From the NCBI GenBank assembly GCA_031291445.1, contig JARLJA010000135.1:1-32612 (forward strand): 32,612 nucleotides of DNA, given 5' to 3'. The stretch comes from Xanthobacteraceae bacterium (GTDB lineage: Bacteria > Pseudomonadota > Alphaproteobacteria > Rhizobiales > Xanthobacteraceae). Below are positions 24,289 to 32,612 of the stretch, one piece after another (position 1 is the stretch's first letter; each line of letters begins with the position of its first letter). The translations under genes were made by a program, and so were the position numbers. Under the pieces are notes generated by a model, which was not told where the DNA came from, did not search any database, and was given only the letters and a program-made list of their open reading frames with translations.

Positions 24289-26199
24289 TCACACCGTCGC
24301 CGACTTGAACTCCGGCACAGCGTCCTTGAGCACGCCCTCGATCACCGCGCGGTCCTCGCTCGCCACCGCCGCCTCGAGCGACTTCAGCCAGCCGCGCAGC
24401 GTTTCGAGCGGCGGCTCGTTGGGGCACGCGGCGACGATGCCGGCGACGCCGATGTCGGCGGTCGGCTCCTGCGCCGCGAACAGGATCTCGTGCAGCCGCT
24501 CACCCGGCCGCACCCCGGTGAAGACGATGTCGATGTCGTAGCCCGGCTGCAGGCCTGACAGCCGGATCATGCGCTCGGCGAGGTCGACGATCCTGACCGG
24601 CTGGCCCATGTTGAGGACGTAGACCGAGACGTCCGGGCGCTGCGGCTGCAGCGCGTGGGTGGCGGCGGTGACCACCAGGTCGCAGGCTTCGCGGATGGTC
24701 ATGAAATAGCGCACCATGTCCGGATGGGTCACGGTGACCGGGCCGCCGGCCTCGATCTGGGCCTTGAACTTCGGCACCACCGAGCCGTTCGACGCCAGCA
24801 CGTTGCCGAAGCGCACCGAGATCAGCCGCATCGGCGGCTTGCCGTTGCCCTTGGCCTTGAGCGAGCGGTCCAGCGCCTGACAGTACATCTCGGCGAAGCG
24901 CTTGGTCAGCCCCAGCATCGACACCGGCTCGATCGCCTTGTCGGTGGAGATCATCACCATGGCGTCGGCGCCCGAGGCCAGCGCCGCATCGGCGACGTTG
25001 ACCGAGCCGAAGATGTTGGTCTTGACCCCCTCGCCCCAGTCGCGCTCGAGGATCGGCACGTGCTTCAGCGCGGCGGCGTGAAACACGATGTTGGGCCGGA
25101 ACTCGGTCATCAGCCGCATGATCCGGGCGCGGTCGCGGATGTCGGCGATCCGCCCCTCGATCGCGGCCGACGGCAGCCGCGCCGCCAGGTGCTCCACCAC
25201 CGCGTGCAGCGCCGGCTCGGCGTTCTCGATGACGAGCAGCCGCGCCGCGCCGAAAGTCACCACCCGCTCGCAGATTTCCGAGCCGATCGAGCCGCCGCCG
25301 CCGGTCACCACCACCGACTTGCCCTTCACCAGGGCCTCGAGCCGGGCGTAGTCGATCTTGACGCTCGGCCGCAGCAAGAGGTCCTCGACCGCCACCGGCG
25401 CGAGCTGCGGGGTATCGCGGCTCTCCTCCAGCGACGGCAGCCGCGACACCTTGAGGCCGAGCTTGCGCGAGCGCATCAGCACCGCTTCGGTCTGGACCTC
25501 GGCGTCGAACGCCGAGGGCAGCATGACGACGCGGTCGATCGGCTTCTGCCGCCTGGCGAAGTCGCCGACCACGTCGGCGAGATCGTCGAGCGCGCCGAGC
25601 ACCGGGACGCCGCGGATGGTCTGGCCGCGATCGGCCGGCGACGGCGACAGCACGCCGACCGGCCACAGCCGCTTCACCGCACCGTTCTCGATGCTCCGCA
25701 GCAGGACCTCGGCGTCCGCCGCCCGCCCGATCAGCAGCGCCGGCGCCGCGTCGACGACGCGGGCCTGGTTGCGGGTGCGGGCATAGCGAAAGTAGCGATA
25801 GGCCAGCCGCGCGCCGCTCAGGAAGAAGATCTCGACGAACCAGTAGAGGATGATGGTGACCTTGCCGAGAAAGAAGGTGCCGTACATGTTCGGCGCCAGG
25901 AAGATGTAGTCGAGCACCAGGAGCGCGACCGCCAGCACCGTCGAGGTCTTGACGATGTTGAGCAGGTCCGGAAACGAAATGAAGCGCCATTTCGTGGTGG
26001 TGAGGCCGAACAGATGGCCGACGACGAAGCTCAGGCCGACGAAATAGGGCAGCATCCAGAGCACGAGCGGCAGGCGCTCGACGAGGTTGGGGCCTTCGAA
26101 CCGCAGCGCCACGGTCACCAGCACCGCGGCCGCGGTCGCCAGCGCGTCGTGCAGCGCCATCAGCCAGTTGCGCCAGGTCATGCCGCCGAAGCGCATCAT
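24289..26199 (-). CDS. Membrane-bound nucleotide-sugar 4,6-dehydratase/epimerase (CapD/FlaA1/WbpM-like)
   Basis: A 636-residue inner-membrane enzyme of O-antigen sugar synthesis. Four membrane segments (about 12-32, 45-65, 83-102, 113-133) are followed by a CoA-binding-like domain (about 150-260) and a C-terminal SDR domain. That domain has TGGGGSIGS (299-307), STDK (418-421) and SMLGLTK (427-433), where Met428 replaces the usual Tyr, as is normal in the WbpM group. It probably makes a UDP-4-keto-6-deoxy-HexNAc. The ATG at 26199 overlaps the waaL stop as ATGA. A remnant of its 3' end lies at 5891-5998. The symbol is left out because capD, wbpM and pglF are used for different substrates. Confidence 0.92.
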   Translation of the reverse strand: MMRFGGMTWRNWLMALHDALATAAAVLVTVALRFEGPNLVERLPLVLWMLPYFVGLSFVVGHLFGLTTTKWRFISFPDLLNIVKTSTVLAVALLVLDYIFLAPNMYGTFFLGKVTIILYWFVEIFFLSGARLAYRYFRYARTRNQARVVDAAPALLIGRAADAEVLLRSIENGAVKRLWPVGVLSPSPADRGQTIRGVPVLGALDDLADVVGDFARRQKPIDRVVMLPSAFDAEVQTEAVLMRSRKLGLKVSRLPSLEESRDTPQLAPVAVEDLLLRPSVKIDYARLEALVKGKSVVVTGGGGSIGSEICERVVTFGAARLLVIENAEPALHAVVEHLAARLPSAAIEGRIADIRDRARIMRLMTEFRPNIVFHAAALKHVPILERDWGEGVKTNIFGSVNVADAALASGADAMVMISTDKAIEPVSMLGLTKRFAEMYCQALDRSLKAKGNGKPPMRLISVRFGNVLASNGSVVPKFKAQIEAGGPVTVTHPDMVRYFMTIREACDLVVTAATHALQPQRPDVSVYVLNMGQPVRIVDLAERMIRLSGLQPGYDIDIVFTGVRPGERLHEILFAAQEPTADIGVAGIVAACPNEPPLETLRGWLKSLEAAVASEDRAVIEGVLKDAVPEFKSATV

Positions 26200-27503
26200 G
26201 GAATCATGTCCTCTCGGCCGGCGGCCGAGCGCCACCGCAGCACCATGCCGCCGGCAACGCCGACGCCGAGCACATACATCCAGCCTTCGTGAAAGTCGAA
26301 CAGGTGCGAATTGAGCAGCGAACTCACGACGTTCTGCACCACCACCACGAGCCCGGTCCATCCGGCGAGCGTGGTGGCGACCGCCCTGGAGCGGAACAGC
26401 AGCAGGTGGGCGATCCACGTGCCATAGAGCGCGACCACGCCGAGAAGGCCCCACTGCACCGCGACGTTGAGGGTCTGGTTGTGCGGGTTGCCGATCACCT
26501 CGGCCGAGACCCCGCTCTTGCCCACCGCGTCCTGGACGAACAGGTCCTTGGTCGAGCCGGTGCCGTTGCCGACCAGCGGCGCGTCGGCGACGAACTTCAG
26601 CGACTTGCGCCAGTACTCGAGCCGCTCGCCGGTCGATGTTCCGGCATTGCTGTCATGATAGGCTTGGTACTCGGTCGCGATCGCGTTGACCCGCTCGCGC
26701 AGGTAGGGCGAGGCCGTCCACACCACGGCGGCGCAGACCAGCGCCGCGGCGACCAGCGCCGCGACGGCGCGGGCGCGCAGGTGGACGAGGCCGAACAGCA
26801 CCAGCAGGACGGGCATGTAGATCAGCGCGGTGCGCGCCGACACCACGAACATCATGTTGGCGAAGAACGCCGCGATCAGCGCCAGCGCCGCGCCAGCCAG
26901 CGCGAGCCGGCGCTGCCGCAACCACGTCAGCGCCGCCGGCGCCAGCGCGAACATGCACAGCGCGAATTCCTGGCTCTGGTCGATGTAGTTCTTGACCGGC
27001 ACGCCCGGATTCATGGTCGCGGCCAGCTTGAGCGACGGTTCGAAAAACACCAGCCACGACAGCGCCATCAGCAGCGCGCAGGAGCCGGCGAAGGCCGCGA
27101 GCACCCACAGGCCGTGGCGCGAGCGCTCGAAGTGATAGAGCAGCAGCGGAATTGCCGCGAGCTTGGCGACGGGATTGATGCCGTGCAGCCGCGCCGGCCA
27201 GCCGCTGTCCGACCACAGCGTGCCGACCACGGCGAGGCCGAGAAAAATCAGCGGCAGCGCGCTCGCCGGCCGCCGCAGCGACCGCAACAGCGCGCCGCCA
27301 TCAACCGTCGGGAGCAGCGCCACGAGCCACAGCGTCATGAGAATGCCGGTGGCCGAGGTCGACCACGGCAGCGATGCCGCGACCAAGGCCGCGATCGCGT
27401 CGACATTGCGCAGCCGCACCGCCGGATCGCGCCACCACGGACGCACCGCGGCCGACGGCGACGCCAGGGCGGTCGCGGCGGAGGGGGCCGCGTTCGCGGT
27501 CAT
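26196..27503 (-). CDS. waaL: O-antigen ligase family protein (Wzy_C/WaaL)
   Basis: A 435-residue membrane protein with about ten hydrophobic segments and a large extracytoplasmic loop rich in charged residues ([13 protein letters not shown] onward). The family motif is [19 protein letters not shown] in the loop/membrane boundary. Such proteins either join O-antigen to lipid A-core (WaaL) or polymerise it (Wzy). Placement between hldE and the capD-like gene, within the core locus, favours the ligase. Overlaps of 4 bp on both sides (ATGA) put it in one unit with hldE and the capD-like gene. The first 25 or so residues are Ala/Pro-rich and probably cytoplasmic. Confidence 0.82.
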   Translation of the reverse strand: MTANAAPSAATALASPSAAVRPWWRDPAVRLRNVDAIAALVAASLPWSTSATGILMTLWLVALLPTVDGGALLRSLRRPASALPLIFLGLAVVGTLWSDSGWPARLHGINPVAKLAAIPLLLYHFERSRHGLWVLAAFAGSCALLMALSWLVFFEPSLKLAATMNPGVPVKNYIDQSQEFALCMFALAPAALTWLRQRRLALAGAALALIAAFFANMMFVVSARTALIYMPVLLVLFGLVHLRARAVAALVAAALVCAAVVWTASPYLRERVNAIATEYQAYHDSNAGTSTGERLEYWRKSLKFVADAPLVGNGTGSTKDLFVQDAVGKSGVSAEVIGNPHNQTLNVAVQWGLLGVVALYGTWIAHLLLFRSRAVATTLAGWTGLVVVVQNVVSSLLNSHLFDFHEGWMYVLGVGVAGGMVLRWRSAAGREDMIP

Positions 27504-28972
27504 CGGCCGCCCTCGCGGGCGCGCGCCACCAGCGAGGTGGTGCTGAAGCCCTCGAGGATATCGACCAGCACGACCGTCCCGCCGTTGGCCTCCACCACCT
27601 CGTGACCGACCACCTGCTCGCGGGTGTAGTCGCCGCCCTTGACCAGCACGTCGGGCCTGATCCGCCGGATCAGCTCGATCGGGGTGTCCTCCTCGAACAG
27701 CACCACGAGGTCGACCGCCTCCAGCGCCGCCAGCACCTCGGCGCGGGCGCGCTCGTGCTGCACCGGGCGGCTCTCGCCCTTGAGGCGCCGCACCGAGGCG
27801 TCGCTGTTGAGACCGACGATCAGCCGGTCGCAGGCGGCGCGGGCCTGGGTCAGCACCTTGACGTGGCCGGGATGCAGGATGTCGAAGCAGCCGTTGGTGA
27901 AACCGACCCGCTGGCCCTGCCCGCGCCATTCGGCCACCTGGGCGTCGAGCACGGCGGCGTCCGCGGCGATCTTGTCCTCGGCGGCCAGCGAGGCGTGCGG
28001 CAGGATCCGCCGCCGCAATTCGGCGCGCGACACCGTCGCGGTGCCCTGCTTGCCCACCACCACCGCCGCGCCCGCGCAGGCCAGCCGCAGCGTGGTCGGC
28101 CAGTCGGCGCCAGCGGCGAGCGCCAGCGCCAGCACCGCCGCCACGGTGTCGCCGGCGCCCGAGACGTCGCGCACCTTCACCGGCAGCGCCGGCACATGCA
28201 CCGGCTCGCCGTCGCGCGGAAACAGCGTCATGCCGTGCTCGCTCTGCGTCACCAGCATGGCCTCGCAATCGGCCAGCAGCATCAGGTCGCGGGCGGCAGC
28301 CACCATCTCGGCGTCGGAGGCGGCGCGGCTGCGGCTCGCCTCCATGAACTCCTTGCGGTTGGGGGTGAGCAGCGTGGCGCCGCGATAGATCGCGAGATTG
28401 GCGCTCTTGGGGTCGACGATCACCGGCTTGCCGAGCCGGCGCGCGGCGTCGACGATGTTGCGGATCACCCGCGCCGTCAGCACGCCCTTGGCGTAATCGG
28501 ACAGCAGCACGATGTCGGCGGCGGGCAGCGCGTCGAGCGCCGCGGCGATCAACGCGGTCTCGGCCTCGCCCTCGGCCGGCGTCGCGCGCTCCCAGTCGGC
28601 GCGGAGCATGTGGGTCGAGAAATGCTCGGATACATAGCGCACCTTGCGCGTGGTCGGGCGCGCGCGGTCGACCACGAGCCGCGGCGTGATCAGCGGCTCG
28701 CGGGCGAGATCCGCCGCGAGCTCCCGGCCGGCGGCGTCGTCGCCGACCAGGCCGACGAAGATGCAGCGCGCGCCGAGGCCGGCGATGTTGCGCGCGACGT
28801 TGCCGGCGCCGCCGATGCCGCGCTGACTGCGGCGGACCGCGATCACCGGCGCGGGCGCCTCGGGCGAGATCCGCGAGACTTCGCCGTAGACGAACTCGTC
28901 GAGCATCAGGTCGCCGACGCACAACACCGTCTGCCGGACCATCGTCTGCGCCAGCGTCTCAAAGTCGAACAT
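27500..28972 (-). CDS. hldE: Bifunctional heptose 7-phosphate kinase/heptose 1-phosphate adenylyltransferase
   Basis: A 490-residue enzyme that performs two steps toward ADP-heptose. The PfkB kinase domain (about 1-330) phosphorylates C1 of D-glycero-D-manno-heptose 7-phosphate; its catalytic motif GAGDT is at 272-276. The adenylyltransferase domain (about 350-490) has [11 protein letters not shown] (361-371). The length equals that of known HldE. The ATG at 28972 opens into the usual MFDF N-terminus. A GTG at 29008 would overlap the hldD stop as GTGA and add 12 residues, and it cannot be excluded. GmhB, at 31929, removes the phosphate between the two steps. Confidence 0.95.
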   Translation of the reverse strand: MFDFETLAQTMVRQTVLCVGDLMLDEFVYGEVSRISPEAPAPVIAVRRSQRGIGGAGNVARNIAGLGARCIFVGLVGDDAAGRELAADLAREPLITPRLVVDRARPTTRKVRYVSEHFSTHMLRADWERATPAEGEAETALIAAALDALPAADIVLLSDYAKGVLTARVIRNIVDAARRLGKPVIVDPKSANLAIYRGATLLTPNRKEFMEASRSRAASDAEMVAAARDLMLLADCEAMLVTQSEHGMTLFPRDGEPVHVPALPVKVRDVSGAGDTVAAVLALALAAGADWPTTLRLACAGAAVVVGKQGTATVSRAELRRRILPHASLAAEDKIAADAAVLDAQVAEWRGQGQRVGFTNGCFDILHPGHVKVLTQARAACDRLIVGLNSDASVRRLKGESRPVQHERARAEVLAALEAVDLVVLFEEDTPIELIRRIRPDVLVKGGDYTREQVVGHEVVEANGGTVVLVDILEGFSTTSLVARAREGGR

Positions 28973-29004
28973 GCGGGTCCGTGTTCCTCTGGGGTTCGCA
29001 GAAT

Positions 29005-29985
29005 TCACCGGTAGCGGTCGGCCCGGTCGAGGAAGCCCCCGACATAGGCCGCCACCGCGTCCTCGAGCGCGGTGAAGCCGCCATTATAGCCGGCGGCGTG
29101 CAGCCGATCGACGCTCGCCTCGGTGAAGTACTGGTAGCTGCCGCGAATCTGCGGCGGCATGTCGACGTACTCGATGTTGGGGCGGGCGCCGAGCGCCGAA
29201 TAGGCGGCGAGGATGAGGTCGCGGAAGCTGCGCGCCGCGCCGGTGCCGACGTTGTACAGGCCGCTGACCGTGCGTCGCGACAACAGCCACATGATGACCC
29301 GCACCACGTCGTCGACATAGATGAAGTCGCGCCGCTGGTCGCCGTCGGCGACGCCTTCGCGGTGCGACTTGAACAGCTGCACGGTGCGGCCGGCCCGGAT
29401 GTCGTCGAAGCGCTTCGCCAGCACGCTGGCCATCGCCCCCTTGTGGTACTCGTTGGGGCCGAACACGTTGAAGAACTTGAGGCCGACCCACTGCGGCGGC
29501 ATCTTCTCGGCGGCCTCGAACCGCTCCGCCACCGCCATGTCGAACAGGTGCTTGCTCCAGCCGTAGAGGTTCATCGGCCGCAGCGTCTTCAGCGCGGCGA
29601 CCGTGTTGTCGTCGCCAAAGCCCTGCAGGCCGTCGCCATAGGTCGCCGCCGACGAGGCGTAGATCAGGGGCGTGGCATTGGCGGTGCACCAGTCGAGCAG
29701 CTTCAGCGACAACCGGAAATTGGTGTCGATCACCAGGTCGCCGTCGGTGGCGGTGGTTTCCGAGATCGCGCCGAGATGGACGATGGCGTCGAGCCTGCGG
29801 CCCTGCAGCCAGGCCATCAGTTCGGCCGGCGGCACCACGTCGGCGAGCTGCCGCTTGGCGAGATTGCGCCATTTTCCGTCGCTGCCCAGCGCATCGCACA
29901 CGGCGACGTCGGCCCGCCCCGCCTCGTTCAGCGCCGCGACCACGTTCGACCCGATAAAGCCGGCTCCGCCGGTCACCAGCAGCAT
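29005..29985 (-). CDS. hldD: ADP-L-glycero-D-manno-heptose 6-epimerase
   Basis: A 326-residue extended SDR that inverts C6 of ADP-D,D-heptose, the last step of precursor synthesis. TGGAGFIGS begins at residue 5, ASSAATYG holds the serine of the catalytic set, and YGWSK provides Tyr and Lys. [18 protein letters not shown] and RRDFIYVDD are family hallmarks. The ATG at 29985 opens into MLLVTGGAG. It is the first gene of the leftward hldD-hldE-waaL-capD-like unit and is divergent from waaF. Confidence 0.95.
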   Translation of the reverse strand: MLLVTGGAGFIGSNVVAALNEAGRADVAVCDALGSDGKWRNLAKRQLADVVPPAELMAWLQGRRLDAIVHLGAISETTATDGDLVIDTNFRLSLKLLDWCTANATPLIYASSAATYGDGLQGFGDDNTVAALKTLRPMNLYGWSKHLFDMAVAERFEAAEKMPPQWVGLKFFNVFGPNEYHKGAMASVLAKRFDDIRAGRTVQLFKSHREGVADGDQRRDFIYVDDVVRVIMWLLSRRTVSGLYNVGTGAARSFRDLILAAYSALGARPNIEYVDMPPQIRGSYQYFTEASVDRLHAAGYNGGFTALEDAVAAYVGGFLDRADRYR

Positions 29986-30048
29986 TGACTGATTTCCATG
30001 ATATTGCCCGGCAGCTTTGCCAAAGTCGCGCCCCACAAGCAACTCGGC

Positions 30049-30067
30049 TGCGCGGCGCCGCCGCGCA
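30049..30067. promoter_or_regulatory. 19-bp perfect dyad between hldD and waaF
   Basis: TGCGCGGCG (30049-30057) and CGCCGCGCA (30059-30067) are perfect inverted repeats around one C, in the 185-bp divergent gap. It might be an operator for both heptose units or a leader hairpin. High G/C makes chance palindromes more likely, so this is tentative. No clear promoter boxes are seen in the gap. Confidence 0.4.
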
Positions 30068-30170
30068 ACCCGTTCTTCGGGGACTGGAAAACCCGGCTGG
30101 ACGCGGCAGCCCCGACCCTGTAACCCGCAGATCAGACGGTCCCTGTCCAGCGCGGTCAACTCATCATAGA

Positions 30171-31262
30171 ATGAATAAAGATTCAACATTTCAGCTGGAT
30201 CAAGCGCTGGTCGACCCCGCCGACACCCGGCCGATCCTGGTCGTGCCCTACATGTGGATCGGCGACTTCGTCCGCGGCCACACCGTGGTGCGGGTTCTCA
30301 AGCAGCGCTGGCCGAACCGCCCGGTCGACATGCTGACGACCACGCTGTGCGCGCCGCTGGTGGACTACATGCCCGGCGTGCGCCAGGGCATCGTCTGGGA
30401 CCTGCCGCGCGGCCGGCTGGCGCTGAAGCAGCAGCGCGCCCTGGCCGAGCGCCTGCGGGCGCAGAACTACGGCACGGCGCTGGTGATGCCGCGGACCTGG
30501 AAGGCGGCGCTGGCGCCGGTCTTCGCCGGTATCCCGGAGCGGGTGGGGTTTGTCGGCGAGGTCCGATTCGGGCTCATCAACGACTGGCGCTGGGGCGAGA
30601 AGGCGCTGCCCCGCATGATCGACCGCAAGGTCGCGCTGGCGCTGCCGCCCGGCACCGCCATGGCGACCGAGTGGCCGGTGCCCCAGCTCACCGTGCCCGC
30701 CGCCGAGATCGCGGCGTGGCGCGCCGCCCACGGGCTTGGCCTGACGCCGGCCATTGCGCTCGCCCCCGGCTCGGTCGGCTCCGGCAAGCGCTGGCCGCGC
30801 TACGCCGAGGCCGCCAGACTGCTCGCCGCGCGCGGCTTCGAGGTCTGGGTGGTCGGCGGCCCGGGAGAGAAGGCGCTCGCCGCCGACATCGTCGCCGCCG
30901 GCGGACCGTCGGTGCGCGATCTCACCGGCACCGACCTGCGCAACGGCGTGCTGGCGCTGGCCGCTGCCCGGCTGGCCATTTCCAATGATTCCGGACTGAT
31001 GCACGTGGCAGCCGCCATCGGCACCCCGACAATGGCGATCTTCGGTCCGACCAGTCCCTACCACTGGGCCCCGCTGAACGAGCTGGCGGCCATCGTGCAG
31101 ACCAGGACCCGCGTGCCCTGCCAGCCGTGCCACCGCCCGGTCTGTACCATGAACGACCATCGCTGCATGACCGAGATTGCGGCCGACGAGGTGGTCGAGA
31201 TCGCCGCCGGGGTTCTCGCACGCCGGCCCGTCACCAGCCCGCCGATCGCGCCGGCGCGCTGA
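30171..31262 (+). CDS. waaF: Lipopolysaccharide heptosyltransferase II (GT9)
   Basis: A 363-residue GT9 enzyme that would add a heptose from ADP-heptose to the inner core. The N-terminal acceptor half begins at ILVVPYMWIGDFVRGH. The donor half has APGSVGSGKRWPRYAEAA and the motif ISNDSGLMHVAAAIGTPT. The C-terminal C-P-C-H cluster (VPCQPCHRPVC) matches WaaF. The ATG at 30171 has no clear ribosome site and gives a 22-residue leader before the usual N-terminus, so the true start may lie downstream. It leads the rightward waaF-gmhA-gmhB unit. Confidence 0.92.
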   Translation: MNKDSTFQLDQALVDPADTRPILVVPYMWIGDFVRGHTVVRVLKQRWPNRPVDMLTTTLCAPLVDYMPGVRQGIVWDLPRGRLALKQQRALAERLRAQNYGTALVMPRTWKAALAPVFAGIPERVGFVGEVRFGLINDWRWGEKALPRMIDRKVALALPPGTAMATEWPVPQLTVPAAEIAAWRAAHGLGLTPAIALAPGSVGSGKRWPRYAEAARLLAARGFEVWVVGGPGEKALAADIVAAGGPSVRDLTGTDLRNGVLALAAARLAISNDSGLMHVAAAIGTPTMAIFGPTSPYHWAPLNELAAIVQTRTRVPCQPCHRPVCTMNDHRCMTEIAADEVVEIAAGVLARRPVTSPPIAPAR

Positions 31263-31335
31263 TCCTGCCCGGTTCGTTGGCTTGCATGCGCAGCACCCGC
31301 TCACTACAACCAAACCACTGCCCGGAGGGTGCCCC

Positions 31336-31932
31336 TTGAGCCAGGCTCGGATCGTGGCCCATTTTCAGAGTTCGCTTTCGGCGCTCACCGAGGCGGCGCA
31401 TGACGACGCCCTGCTGCGAACCGCCTGCGCCATCGCCGAGACCGCGGTCGCGGCGCTCAAGGCCGGCCGCAAGCTGCTCTTGGCCGGCAACGGCGGCAGC
31501 GCTGCCGACGCCCAGCATCTCGCCGCCGAGATCGTCGGCCGCTACAAGATCGACCGATCGGGCTTTGCCGCCATCGCGCTCACCACCGACACCTCGGCGC
31601 TGACCGCGATCGCCAACGATTACGGCTTCGCCGACGTGTTCGCCCGCCAGGTCCAGGCGCTGGGGCAGCGCGGCGACGTGTTCTGGGGCTTCTCGACCTC
31701 CGGCACCTCGCCCAACGTGATCGCGGCGTTGAAGACCGCGCGCGCCCAGGGGCTCGTCACGGTCGGTTTCACCGGCGCCAGGGGCGGCGCCATGGCGGCG
31801 TCTTGCGACACGCTGCTGATGGCGCCCACCGCCGACACGCCGGTGGTCCAGCAGATTCACATGATGGCCGGCCACGCCATCTGCGACGCCATCGAGCACG
31901 CCATGGTCGCCGCGGGCAACGCAACGCGATGA
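31336..31932 (+). CDS. gmhA: Phosphoheptose isomerase
   Basis: A 198-residue SIS-domain enzyme that converts sedoheptulose 7-phosphate to D-glycero-D-manno-heptose 7-phosphate. [28 protein letters not shown] and QQIHMMAGH are the substrate and metal signatures. The start is TTG at 31336: GGAGGG (31324-31329) is 6 bp upstream and the length is right. A longer in-frame reading is unsupported. The stop overlaps the gmhB ATG by 4 bp. Confidence 0.94.
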   Translation: MSQARIVAHFQSSLSALTEAAHDDALLRTACAIAETAVAALKAGRKLLLAGNGGSAADAQHLAAEIVGRYKIDRSGFAAIALTTDTSALTAIANDYGFADVFARQVQALGQRGDVFWGFSTSGTSPNVIAALKTARAQGLVTVGFTGARGGAMAASCDTLLMAPTADTPVVQQIHMMAGHAICDAIEHAMVAAGNATR

Positions 31933-32444
31933 AGCCCGCGGCGTTTCTCGATCGCGACGGCGTGCTCAACTACGATGACGACTTCATCGGCACGCGCGAG
32001 CGGGTGCGCTGGATGCCGGGCGTCGCCGCGGCGATCCGCCGTCTCAATACCGCCGGCTATCTGGTCTTCGTGGTCTCCAACCAGTCCGGCGTCGGGCGCG
32101 GCCTGTTCTCCGAGGCCGATGTCCGCGCGCTCCATGCCTGGATGCGCGGCGAGCTCGCCCGCCAGGGCGCCCGGATCGACGACTTCCGCTACTGCCCCGA
32201 CCATCCCCAGGCGACGATCGCGCGCTATCGCCGCGACAGCGACTGGCGCAAGCCGAAACCGGGCATGATCCTGGACCTGGTCGCGCATTGGCCGGTCGAC
32301 ACCGCGACCAGCTTCCTGATCGGCGACCGCGCCACCGATCTCGAGGCCGCGGCCGCGGCCGGGGTCGCCGGATATCTGTTTTCCGGAGGCGATCTCGACG
32401 CCTTCGTCGACCACTGCCTGACCGATCAGGAAACCGCGCGATAG
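31929..32444 (+). CDS. gmhB: D-glycero-D-manno-heptose 1,7-bisphosphate 7-phosphatase-like HAD protein
   Basis: A 171-residue HAD phosphatase that removes the 7-phosphate from heptose 1,7-bisphosphate. The nucleophile is Asp8 and the general acid Asp10 in [23 protein letters not shown] and [11 protein letters not shown] complete the HAD motifs. Typical GmhB has a zinc site CxxH...CxC. Here the first pair (Cys89, His92) is present, but the second pair is replaced by Ser104 and Trp106, so zinc is probably not held. Operon position after gmhA supports the role. The 3' end overlaps the convergent glycosyltransferase by 19 bp. Confidence 0.9.
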   Translation: MKPAAFLDRDGVLNYDDDFIGTRERVRWMPGVAAAIRRLNTAGYLVFVVSNQSGVGRGLFSEADVRALHAWMRGELARQGARIDDFRYCPDHPQATIARYRRDSDWRKPKPGMILDLVAHWPVDTATSFLIGDRATDLEAAAAAGVAGYLFSGGDLDAFVDHCLTDQETAR

Positions 32445-32612
32445 ACCTCGGCGATCGCGGTCGCCTCGGCGTCGAGACTGAAGTGCTCGATCGCCCGCGC
32501 CCGCCCCCGCGCCCCCATCGCAGCCGCCGCGGCCGGATCCCGCATCAACGGCTCGATCGCCCGCGCCAGCGCCGCGGCGTCGCGAGCCGGAACGATTAAG
32601 CCGTCGACGCCG
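32426..32612 (-). CDS. GT4 glycosyltransferase, C-terminal 62 residues only
   Basis: The gene enters from the right edge and ends with TGA at 32428-32426. The visible part reads [20 protein letters not shown], then a basic helix and [15 protein letters not shown]. This is the standard C-terminus of GT4 (GT-B) glycosyltransferases, in which the GxDGLLV turn follows the donor site. Next to waaF, gmhA and gmhB it is probably a core glycosyltransferase. Its donor cannot be told. The tail overlaps gmhB on the other strand. Confidence 0.82.
   Translation of the reverse strand, partial: GVDGLIVPARDAAALARAIEPLMRDPAAAAAMGARGRARAIEHFSLDAEATAIAEVYRAVS

Noticed and set aside
24655-26292. A 545-residue plus-strand frame opposite the capD-like gene
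   Set aside because: Its His/Arg/Gly-rich sequence mirrors the codon bias of the true gene; no start site or domain is seen.

Overview
The window looks like chromosomal DNA from a high-GC alphaproteobacterium. Rhizobiales, and within it the Bradyrhizobium/Rhodopseudomonas group, is the best guess. The reasons are the strong G/C third-position bias, the style of the lipopolysaccharide core genes, and two copies of a long GTCATCCTGAGG-type palindromic repeat of the kind common in that group. No tRNA, rRNA, CRISPR array, transposase or phage gene was seen. The first bases carry a run of 12 G that looks like a damaged contig edge.

Region 1 (1-5.9 kb) is an acyl-CoA catabolic locus. An acyl-CoA ligase and a TetR regulator read leftwards. 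An SCPx-type thiolase and two small hot-dog (MaoC) dehydratase subunits read rightwards, followed by an SDR dehydrogenase and a PaaG-like isomerase. The divergent intergenic region holds two overlapping sigma70-like promoters around a perfect 14-bp palindrome, so the whole set is probably under TetR control. The enzyme set resembles the (R)-specific peroxisomal route (MFE-2 plus SCPx) for branched or sterol-like acyl chains.

Region 2 (5.9-24.3 kb) is a surface-polysaccharide island, probably O-antigen, and much of its middle is visibly richer in A/T than its flanks. It holds a GtrB-like glycosyltransferase and a leftward set that makes and decorates a CDP-sugar: RfbF, RfbG, sulfotransferase, APH-fold kinase, NAD-dependent epimerase and a split transketolase. 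It also holds a methyltransferase with a C-terminal beta-sandwich, two large membrane proteins sharing a C-terminal module, and a 1353-residue methyltransferase/coiled-coil/GT4/GT4 protein. CDP-glucose 4,6-dehydratase next to a split transketolase suggests a carbon-branched sugar. The left edge carries a small remnant of the 3' end of the capD-like gene that stands intact at the right edge.

Region 3 (24.3-32.6 kb) is the lipopolysaccharide core locus. HldD, HldE, a WaaL-type O-antigen ligase and a CapD/FlaA1-type nucleotide-sugar dehydratase lie head to tail leftwards. WaaF, GmhA and GmhB run rightwards, and the tail of a GT4 glycosyltransferase comes in from the right edge. GmhA, HldE, GmhB and HldD together make ADP-L-glycero-D-manno-heptose, WaaF adds it to the core, and WaaL would join the chain from region 2 to that core. 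No flippase or ABC exporter (Wzx, Wzm/Wzt) is in the window.

Adjacent genes very often overlap by 4 bp (ATGA, GTGA), which implies translational coupling, and several starts are GTG or TTG. No stretch longer than about 220 bp lacks a gene.
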